64,000 nt of DNA, from the NCBI GenBank assembly GCA_046046245.1, contig JBJOKE010000046.1, forward strand, positions 1-64,000, given 5' to 3'. The notes beneath the pieces were generated by a model. It worked only from the letters and a program-made list of their open reading frames with translations, searched no databases and was not told the DNA's origin. A program made the position numbers and the translations under genes. Below are positions 59,201 through 64,000 of the stretch, one piece after another (the first letter of the stretch is position 1; every line of letters begins with the position of its first letter). The stretch is from UBA4615 sp046046245 (GTDB taxonomy: Bacteria; Pseudomonadota; Gammaproteobacteria; Burkholderiales; Burkholderiaceae_E).

Positions 59201-61071
59201 GCTTTGGCGGCGCGGGCCTCTGCCCAGACCTGACGCAGCGACGGTGTGAGTGCTGCGAGCGCCGGAGCTCCGTCGGGCTTGGAGTCTTCCCAGTCGCTCT
59301 CGTCCGTGGCCTCGGCAGCCTCGGCTTGCTCAGCAACGGGTTCGGGGGCAACGAAGGCCTGCGACTGTGCCAGGGCGGCCGGACTCACCAGCCTGCGCTT
59401 GCGCTGGACTACAGGCTCGGTTGGCGCAGCGGGAGCTGCGGCATCTTGTGCGGGGGCGGCTGCCACGGCAGCTTCTGCCGGCGGCGCTGCTTGGACGGCT
59501 TGACTGGCTTGGACATCGGCGGGGACCTCCGTGGCCGTTGGGGGAGTTGCCGGCGCGGGCTCGACCACGGGAGCCACGACAGGCACAGGAGCCGCCACAG
59601 GGGCAGGCGCAGCGACGGGAGCAGCCACCGGAGCCTTCTTGGACTCGATGATGGCCGCGGCCAGGAGCTTCTTGGCCTGCGCGTTCTTGCGCTCGGACAT
59701 GGCGGTGACCACCGGGGTCAGCGACTCCAGGGGGAGCCCGGACGCCTTGATCTCGGAGAGCAGCTCCAGTGCCTTGCCGTTGGGCACGACGCCCATGTCG
59801 ATGAGTTCCTGCTCCTCCGGCGTATAGACCTTGGAGGCGGGCGCGGGCGGCGGAGCCGGCGCAGCGGTCGGCGTAGTGGGCAGCCCTTGGGAGAGCATCG
59901 ACGCCTCGTAGGCCGACAGCTCGCGCTCGGTGCCATCCGGCCCTGCGACACGGACACCCGACGGGGCGTCGAACGCTGCGGTGATGTCGGCCTCGCGGGC
60001 CTCGCGCTGCTTGTCGTCGAGCGGCGCGCCCACGCCAGCCTGTTGCTCGACCCAGTTCTTGAGCGGAACGCCCGGGTTGTCGCGGATGAGCCCGAGGATG
60101 GGCGCGAGCTGCTCCTGACGAGCCTTCTCGGCGTCGGCAGCGGCCTTGTCCCTGCGCAGAATGTCGGCCTCGATGGCGCGGTTGTTGAGCGCGCCGAACC
60201 CACCACCCGTGGCGACCCCGGCCAGCATGCCCATGGCGCCGGCGTTGCCCACACCCTGATCCCAGGGCCTGCCCAGCGCGACGTTCTGCCAGACCTGCTC
60301 CTGCATGGACTGGGGCAGTTCCTCGAACACGCCTTCGGACAGCGCGCTGCCACCGATGTTGCGCAGCATCCCGCGCTTGCCGGTGCCCATGGCGCCTTGC
60401 GCGAGCGCAGTGTCGATGTCGCCCAGCCCCACGCGGTTGGCCAGCCGGCCGCCGGCAAGACTCAGAACGCCAGCGCCGAAGCCCGATGCGGCAGCGGCAG
60501 CCCCCTGCCACGGGGTGAGGAGTCCGTCCTTGGTCTCTGCGCGGATCTGAGACGCCGCAGAGCCGGCCCCGAGGATGCCTTCGCCCGCAGCGCCGGCCAC
60601 CACAGGAGCGACCTTCGGGGCGACTCGCAGCAGTCCGCGGGCGATGCCGGCGCCGCCGATCATCTGAGGCAGCGACTCCCCCGCAGCAGTCAGGATCGTG
60701 CTGGGGTTCTGGAGCGCAGTGCCTACGGTGTCGAGGAACCCGTCGGCCTGCTTGACCTTCTCGTTGGCCGCCTGCTGCGCCGGCGAGTACCACGAGTCGA
60801 TGAGCTTCTGAGCCTCTTCGGGGCGGTAGCCCAGCTCTTCGAGCGCCTTGCCGACGCGGCCACCCGTGGGGATGTCCGCCAGACCCGCGAACGCCTGCGG
60901 CAGGCCCACCGCGCCCTTGAGCGCGACGACGCCCACGTCCCCCATCGTGCCGAGGATGGTGCGCTCGGGATCCTTGGGTGGCAGCGGCGAAACGAAGGTC
61001 GGGGTGAACCCCTCGACGGGCGCAGCCGAGCGCCGAGATGTGGCTTCGGTGAAACCCTCGATGATCGGCAT
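53245..61071 (-). CDS. giant polyvalent ejection protein (HTH, metallopeptidase, ADP-ribosyltransferase, PLxRFG)
   Basis: 2,608 residues. In order: hydrophobic helical region likely to meet a membrane (about 35-300), Ala/Pro-rich linker (about 440-580), a sigma-like helix-turn-helix (YVENMTEEAIANKYGLSRQTVQKV, about 671-696), coiled coils, a zinc peptidase motif HEVGGH at 1205-1210, an ADP-ribosyltransferase domain beginning WHGT at 1338 with GEGAQAYGWGTYLA, a coiled coil (about 1570-1670), the PLKRFG motif at 1899-1904, and a long C-terminal helical part with a membrane-active segment. Such polyvalent proteins are carried in virions and enter the host with DNA. Each enzyme activity is inferred from motifs only. 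Confidence 0.88.
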   Translation of the reverse strand: MPIIEGFTEATSRRSAAPVEGFTPTFVSPLPPKDPERTILGTMGDVGVVALKGAVGLPQAFAGLADIPTGGRVGKALEELGYRPEEAQKLIDSWYSPAQQAANEKVKQADGFLDTVGTALQNPSTILTAAGESLPQMIGGAGIARGLLRVAPKVAPVVAGAAGEGILGAGSAASQIRAETKDGLLTPWQGAAAAASGFGAGVLSLAGGRLANRVGLGDIDTALAQGAMGTGKRGMLRNIGGSALSEGVFEELPQSMQEQVWQNVALGRPWDQGVGNAGAMGMLAGVATGGGFGALNNRAIEADILRRDKAAADAEKARQEQLAPILGLIRDNPGVPLKNWVEQQAGVGAPLDDKQREAREADITAAFDAPSGVRVAGPDGTERELSAYEASMLSQGLPTTPTAAPAPPPAPASKVYTPEEQELIDMGVVPNGKALELLSEIKASGLPLESLTPVVTAMSERKNAQAKKLLAAAIIESKKAPVAAPVAAPAPVAAPVPVVAPVVEPAPATPPTATEVPADVQASQAVQAAPPAEAAVAAAPAQDAAAPAAPTEPVVQRKRRLVSPAALAQSQAFVAPEPVAEQAEAAEATDESDWEDSKPDGAPALAALTPSLRQVWAEARAAKAQGRRVNLFKIAEDIVAEQGDTNESDDDTLTTLNQIFGERDAAMLYDRYVENMTEEAIANKYGLSRQTVQKVTGEGELGAKTRATRIKNAQKKFGWTDDYVARLAARLAPAQTQTEVDAPTSGRTEVDLEATESAFGADTAPEMGGRDPSLREAGFSTSASLGGSVSNWRDSGELAGREDVSQADQDKLDSLYQQRAAAEEAGKNDKVEEADVAISQIEAKYLTPGEVAAKFTQKAMDLQDKAAKRAEQIAQARAAGKTEVSVNNKMVPVAQLEQEAAELQAKAEAEIERAEGVLQRGAVRKAKGAEPPKAPKVRRVKKAEAAAPAPAAPVDKVLTPTEQAGRAWDQAANTIPGAPKWADLPETTRKEFVGYGENNWTRQDVVSLMQRSMPWPVWTSSSSGPDSRTSQNSTSQRERDLRAKSRDKEQPGDVMLATTGKFVSMEDALEAARAAVESGALRPEAPFQYAAVLDIAPRDWNRMVQAMKGGGQQFGKTKGAGAVKNGYTAAELIDDIKAFIRADVLGRKLVIVDTIGDLLTSSDRTKKVLGAKMALEGAYGVASDGVAYLVADRIAKGRGRAKFMHEVGGHLGLENLLPKAVYDKLVDQIISWAKQDNGSTESEVALAAVERTMDANTPKEDRRAEILAYFLEEAVQRGIDPTAETMRGSAGLREWFRTLWAAFKVAVRRLGLKPESLTAQDIVNLAFGAARLEITGTWHGTAAAFRKFDHKFMGSGEGAQAYGWGTYLAQRFGIAKGYFEADVNRKSQSAQPVYSDTGQPVPASVLRELYNKLLFDGKTKFASKSNKSRWDRLLAITGGREVEMRAGPNPEGSLMRVDTAVADDELLDWDKPLSKQSAKVRQAIENSKYAEDFDDAWDDPRIDGENLYNWFENKFGSDKAASEWLDSIGIKGIRFLDARSRSDSVKGAQDRLDAARDGLEASRAALEKAKAARAFADTNPQEALERSQKELQDLIDSAPAFIRDNIAKSAEKTRATSVVGLKNKLGAAVRYHEKQVVDGQKAVADAEAALESAKSQVRTSNLVIFNDKNIFRVGAQVAADKQRMRFGKNPTERLPTELQKPVGVVTNTLRDVGNAALNTLTFTEDVINRAISLGVEAAGNLRRVYQERAALTGKLEREVERVADLYNKVPQAERGTGPKSANQFLYDATREGKWGFKPDWRKGTSANVKVDPEMKQRFDALSKESKALVEAVFKHGDEVLSLKKQTVIEATDSEYDALIAAARKLGDTKKAARLDADKADQLKRFNSLFELQEFRPYAPLKRFGDYVVIAKSQAYLDADEKSRAKLENSGDDYHVSFAESAADARELVEQLQKQGAFAEVVFRQKEAVQHTMFGGMLSAFNKLRAELDAELADAQPGEKNALRAARRVVGELYLSSLAESSARKSEMRRRGVAGEIDMLRSFTSQGRADAQFIAGAKYNNQTLDTFNAMRREVKSGDAEAQNTKSGVFNELMKRHTQSMDYDPSPIASKLARLTSVWYLATSPAYYLQNLTQPFMMSLPVMAGKFNYLKVGTALVKAYTDLAPMFRTAKLGEQFNYAAAPQDVRAAISKLVDRGRIDIGMDTDLGEFRLEGEGPVKDRWNKVDRGLRNAAQKLEAVNRLSTAIAAYRMELARTGNAAEALQYADDIISQTHGDYTRGNAPRVFNTATGKVALQFRKFQLIQLTLLAKLVKNSFTGDDQAAARKALGFLLGHTAVMAGAIGLPGFAAISWMLGMLKDGGDDEPFNLEEELRELLGNGQVATLITRGAPAALGVDLSNKLGMGNVLSLLPFNDLDLSSRTGVESAMAAIFGGPAGSLGLRAADGLALMRDGQYYRGLEQLVPTGVSNAMKSYRQATEGVTRRNGDVLITPEEISGMETFWQAIGFQPTELAVRQFRDRVKREADNKFQDRAEKIRNAYLRAKDDPDARAEARERWAKLQDAREEAGYRRQPLSSLIRSEQSQRQRERNTLGGIQFNRDTRRFVEQLIDEE

Positions 61072-61083
61072 GACGAGCCCTCG

Positions 61084-62325
61084 CTACTTCTTGCCCGGCT
61101 TGGCCGCGGCGGCCTCTTCGAGCGTGCTGTACGGCAGGCCATCGCGGCCGATGAACGCCACCGCCGGAGCTCCGTCCGGGCCCTTGCCCAGCGCAGCGCG
61201 AACGCCGGCCTTGCTTGCCTCCCGCTGCATGCGGGCCCAAGAGGTGTTGTCCACGCCCAAGGGGGCTTCGAGCCCGCCGTTGACCACGTTGTAGAGCGGG
61301 CGTCCGTCTTCGGCGTGCGCGGTGTGCGTGCCGTCTTCGCCCTTGAGGAACTTGGCGGGTCGCGGACCCTTCTCGCCAGTGACCTTGGGGAACAGGCCCG
61401 AGTAGCCTTCCGGCACCGGGACTTCCCTCACGCCGCTGCCGACGCGCCCGAGGATTCGGCGACCGTCGTCGGACACTCCGATGGGGTTGAAGATGTCGGC
61501 GGACGTGGGCGGACGCTGGAACATGCCCCCGCGCTTCTTGGCCTCGTACTCGTCGCGCTCCAAACCGAGCTTGTCGCCGTAGTACTTCTGCATGAACTCC
61601 CGGTAGGCCTTCTCGTCGGCGATCTTCTGGTCGCCCTGGCGCACACCTTGGAACTGAGCCCAGGCAGACGGATCGAGGAACCGCTGCGCATGCGTGAGCG
61701 CGGCCTCCACGTTCTCCCGTGTGACGGGGACCGGGGGTTCCACCCACTTGCCGTCAGGCGTGGCGAGGCCGAACCGACCGTCCTGAGAGACGACCAGCTT
61801 GCGCCCGTCGGGGTAGCTCTCGTAGCCGGTGGAGAGCTCGCGCAGAGCGCCACCAAGGTCGCCCCGAGAGTAGCGAAGCCCCGCTCGCTGCCAGCCCTCC
61901 ATCGCCGCGGCGCGGCGTTGAGCGGCTTCGGCCGCCGTGATCTGAAAGCCGGTGAGCCTGCGGGTGTTGGCGCGGTCCGTGTCGGCTTCGTTGAGCGCGA
62001 TCATCTGCTCAGCCTCGGCCGGCCGCCCGAAACGACGGTAGACGTTGGCCGTGTCACGCCGCACATCGGCGGCCGAACGCGTCACGGGCTGGGAGTAGGC
62101 CACACCCTCACGGGTGGGGTCGTCCACGGGGGCGTTGGACGTGCCCTCGGGCTGGATGCCGCGCAGCGCAGTCTGGAACTCGTCGTCCTGCTGCTGCTGC
62201 TTCAGCATCCGCTCACGCTGGGCTGCCTGGAACTTGCGGTCCTCGTCCTGCTGCGCCCAATCGCGGCTACGTTCATAGCCGCGGACGAACCCGTCAACCA
62301 GTCCAGCGAACGCGCCAGCGGCCAT
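61084..62325 (-). CDS. internal virion or tail-associated phage protein
   Basis: 413 residues. Gln/Arg-rich helical N-terminus (RDWAQQDEDRKFQAAQRERMLKQQQQDDEFQTAL), then RRFGRPAEAEQMIALNEADTDRANTRRLTGF, and a C-terminal region of short beta repeats (FLKGEDGTHTAHAEDGRPLYNVVNGG). Not assigned to a named family, but its place directly before the giant ejection protein suggests another ejected or internal virion protein. It ends 12 bp before the giant gene. Confidence 0.72.
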   Translation of the reverse strand: MAAGAFAGLVDGFVRGYERSRDWAQQDEDRKFQAAQRERMLKQQQQDDEFQTALRGIQPEGTSNAPVDDPTREGVAYSQPVTRSAADVRRDTANVYRRFGRPAEAEQMIALNEADTDRANTRRLTGFQITAAEAAQRRAAAMEGWQRAGLRYSRGDLGGALRELSTGYESYPDGRKLVVSQDGRFGLATPDGKWVEPPVPVTRENVEAALTHAQRFLDPSAWAQFQGVRQGDQKIADEKAYREFMQKYYGDKLGLERDEYEAKKRGGMFQRPPTSADIFNPIGVSDDGRRILGRVGSGVREVPVPEGYSGLFPKVTGEKGPRPAKFLKGEDGTHTAHAEDGRPLYNVVNGGLEAPLGVDNTSWARMQREASKAGVRAALGKGPDGAPAVAFIGRDGLPYSTLEEAAAAKPGKK

Positions 62326-62335
62326 GATCTACTCC

Positions 62336-62626
62336 TCAGAGGTCCAGTTCGAGCTGCTCGGGGATGACATCCACCTCGGCAGCCTCAGCCTTGCGACGCC
62401 CGCGCTTGGGCGCAGGAGCTTCCGGGGGTTCAGCGGGTTCCGCGGGTTCGGCAGGCGCCTCGAACGACAGCTCGTTGCTGATCTTCAGGCCCAGCTCGTT
62501 GAGAAACGGCATGCCGTCACTGCCCACCGCGGTGAGGTACTGCTTCTTGCCGTCGACCACGGCGATGAGCCGGCCGCCCACGATCTCGCCGCCGACCTTC
62601 TCTGCCAACACGTTGATGTCCATCAT
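62336..62626 (-). CDS. small phage protein with Pro/Ala/Glu linker
   Basis: 96 residues: a folded N-terminus (MDINVLAEKVGGEIVGGRLIAVVDGKKQYLTAVGSDGMPFLNELG) and a disordered tail rich in Glu/Pro/Ala ending in acidic LEQLELDL. GGAAGG lies just before the ATG, which overlaps the stop of the gene upstream by ATGA. Function unknown. Confidence 0.7.
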   Translation of the reverse strand: MMDINVLAEKVGGEIVGGRLIAVVDGKKQYLTAVGSDGMPFLNELGLKISNELSFEAPAEPAEPAEPPEAPAPKRGRRKAEAAEVDVIPEQLELDL

Positions 62627-63819
62627 GCCCTTCCAATTCCTAACTGCTTCTCGAACTCCAGCCCGGCCTGACGCATCTTCTCCAACTTGTCGATGCCGAA
62701 CTTCTTCACGGTGCCCACCGGCATGACGAACTCACCGTCCGACAGCAGCGCGGGCACACGATCATCCTTGGGGCCTCCGGGGCCCGAGACCTTGCCCCCG
62801 CTCTGAGTCGTGGACCCGGGGCGCATCTTGGGCGGGCGGGCGACCGGGCCGCCGGACTTGTAGCCCATGACGGAGTTGACCTGCATCTCGGCAATCGAGC
62901 GCGGGTCGTAGGCGTCCTCCATGACTTCGCCGCCGTCGGCGTACTTCTGGATGAGGCCGCCGTTGGCCTTCCCTCCCGGCGGGCCGAACAGCTTCCCACC
63001 GACGGCGGCGCCCATGGGGCCGCCAACAGCCATACCGGCCAGCGAGCCGACGGCGCTCATTGCGCCGCCGATAGCCTGCTGCTGCGCCTGATAGCCCTGC
63101 ATGTTGTAGTTCGACAGCCCCATTGCGAGGTTGCCGGCGTTGCCGTACATGCTGCCGGACATGCCGTAGCCGCCGCGCATGAAGTCGTTGCCCTGGCCCA
63201 TGATGCCCATGCCCTGGGCGGAGTTCCCGCCGGCCGCTCCGCCGGCCGCGTTGGCGCCCTGCATGAAGTTGCCGGTGTCCATGACCAGCCCTCGGCCCAT
63301 GCCGGCGACGGAGGCCTTGCGGGCGAAGTTCTCGCCTTCGGCTGCGGCGCGGATGTTGGTGCCAAGGCCCGCAGCGCCCAGGGCGTCCGCGTTCTTGTTG
63401 GCCGCCATCGCGTAGGCCATGGCCGTGCCATTGCCCATGTTGTTGCGGTTGGCCTCGCGCATCATCTGCTGGTTGCGCAGCGAGCTCTGCTGACTGAAGT
63501 CGGCCAGCCCGCGGTTCACGCGGCCCTCGATGTCGATGCCACGCTTGGCCTCGGAGACCAGATCGTCTTCCAGCGGCGCGTAGAGGTCCTTGTAGCGCCC
63601 GAACTGGTAGTCGGCGTACTCGTCCTGCTTGCGCATCGAGCCGAGGTAGGCGTCCTGGAGCTGCTCACGCAGCGCCGCGTCGCGCTGCATGGCGGGCAGG
63701 TAGTCCCGCTCGTAGACCTGCTTGGACCAGTCGAACTGCTGCTTGGCCAGCTCGGACTGCTTGTCGATGGCTTCCCCGACACGCGGGTCCGGCGGCGGAG
63801 GACTTCCTGACCATCCCAT
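62623..63819 (-). CDS. virion protein with DDRVPALLSDGEF motif
   Basis: 398 residues from the ATG at 63,819 (MGWSGSPPPPDPRVGEAIDKQSELAKQQFDWSKQVYERDYLP). Helical N-terminal half, a Gly/Met/Asn-rich middle and hydrophobic GGAMSAVGSLAGMAVGGPMGAAVGG, then KDDRVPALLSDGEFVMPVGTVKKFG, a motif frequent in phage tail and internal proteins. A virion ejection role is likely. An extended upstream frame overlaps the next gene and is rejected. Confidence 0.78.
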   Translation of the reverse strand: MGWSGSPPPPDPRVGEAIDKQSELAKQQFDWSKQVYERDYLPAMQRDAALREQLQDAYLGSMRKQDEYADYQFGRYKDLYAPLEDDLVSEAKRGIDIEGRVNRGLADFSQQSSLRNQQMMREANRNNMGNGTAMAYAMAANKNADALGAAGLGTNIRAAAEGENFARKASVAGMGRGLVMDTGNFMQGANAAGGAAGGNSAQGMGIMGQGNDFMRGGYGMSGSMYGNAGNLAMGLSNYNMQGYQAQQQAIGGAMSAVGSLAGMAVGGPMGAAVGGKLFGPPGGKANGGLIQKYADGGEVMEDAYDPRSIAEMQVNSVMGYKSGGPVARPPKMRPGSTTQSGGKVSGPGGPKDDRVPALLSDGEFVMPVGTVKKFGIDKLEKMRQAGLEFEKQLGIGRA

Positions 63820-63821
63820 GG

Positions 63822-64000
63822 CTACTTCTCCAGGTACTCTTCCAAGGTGTCGTTCTGCACCAGGAGCTTGACCTCCGGTGCGACCTCGATGCCCCACTGC
63901 ATGCCGCCGATGAGGCGCGCCATGTGGATGAACAGGTCCCCGATGCCGTGCCGGATCACGTTGGCGATCTCAAGGCTCTTCCTGTCGCCTGCGGCCTCGA
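63822..64000 (-). CDS. C-terminal part of a phage protein cut by the window edge
   Basis: The last 58 codons of a leftward gene that starts beyond the window: EAAGDRKSLEIANVIRHGIGD then LFIHMARLIGGMQWGIEV and VKLLVQNDTLEEYLEK. The stop codon lies at 63,822-63,824, two bases before the next ATG. Too little remains to assign a family; a head, portal or connector protein is possible. Confidence 0.6.
   Translation of the reverse strand, partial: EAAGDRKSLEIANVIRHGIGDLFIHMARLIGGMQWGIEVAPEVKLLVQNDTLEEYLEK

Larger units (their letters stand above)
52825..64000. mobile_element. prophage 2 (partial, continues past the window)
   Basis: All genes from 52,988 are leftward phage virion genes, beginning right after the second att copy. 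There is no sign of host genes. The integrase and far att are not in the window. Gene types (DUF6321, PLxRFG polyvalent protein, KDDRVPALLSDGEF protein) differ from those of prophage 1, so this is an unrelated phage and not a duplication. Confidence 0.85.

Noticed and set aside
59326..62367. 1,013-residue rightward open frame opposite the giant gene
   Set aside because: Antisense shadow of the polyvalent protein and its neighbour; composition is Arg/Gly/Leu/His-rich with no domain.

Overview
The window joins a high-GC betaproteobacterial chromosome (about positions 1-17,944) to two prophages integrated one after the other at a tRNA-Thr(CGT) gene. The host looks like a member of the Burkholderiales. 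Supporting evidence is a Bug/TctC periplasmic receptor, a malonyl-CoA decarboxylase, a small Trp-rich membrane protein typical of that order, a CDP-6-deoxyglucoseen-reductase-like flavoprotein and a complete LivHMGF cassette. No rRNA or species marker is present, so the genus is not determined.

Chromosome, left to right: a leftward run of tricarboxylate/dicarboxylate receptor, malonyl-CoA decarboxylase, short-chain dehydrogenase and lgt; a multi-sensor hybrid histidine kinase; a LysR regulator divergent from ilvD; a small membrane protein; a secreted c-type cytochrome; the rightward livHMGF operon for branched-chain amino acid uptake; a leftward DUF4242 protein with an HTH protein; a ferredoxin/flavin reductase divergent from an NAD-dependent epimerase; and tRNA-Thr(CGT) at 17,945-18,020.

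Prophage 1 (about 18,021-52,873) lies between two copies of a 49-bp piece of the tRNA 3' half (17,972-18,020 and 52,825-52,873). It is an apparently complete temperate podovirus with a P22-like virion. Leftward early genes (18,094-20,457) include a ribbon-helix-helix-like protein, a DnaC-like helicase loader and a replication-initiation protein. A 1-kb gene-free control region (20,458-21,469) holds iterons, an operator quartet and two G-quadruplex-forming tracts. The rightward genes encode RusA, a ParB-DUF4417 fusion, terminase, portal, scaffold, P22-type coat, tail factors, ejection proteins, two related tail fibres, endolysin and holin. An accessory region follows (44,240-50,978): a GIY-YIG (Eco29kI-like) restriction system with C5 methyltransferase and Vsr, three tandem paralogous helical proteins of unknown function, an HNH protein and a second paralogous pair. 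The DUF4102-type tyrosine integrase sits at the right end. A recurring GATAGTC-centred promoter/operator motif is found at many of its transcription starts.

Prophage 2 starts at the second att copy and runs off the window. It is seen only through its leftward late genes: a DUF6321 protein, a 2,608-residue polyvalent ejection protein (HTH, HExxxH metallopeptidase, ADP-ribosyltransferase and PLxRFG regions) and three further virion proteins, plus one cut gene. GTACCA repeats beside the att copy look like arm sites of a second integrase, which must lie outside the window. The most unusual parts are the tandem prophages, the phage 1 regulatory motif set, the origin-like control region, the unnamed three-paralog operon and the giant polyvalent protein.
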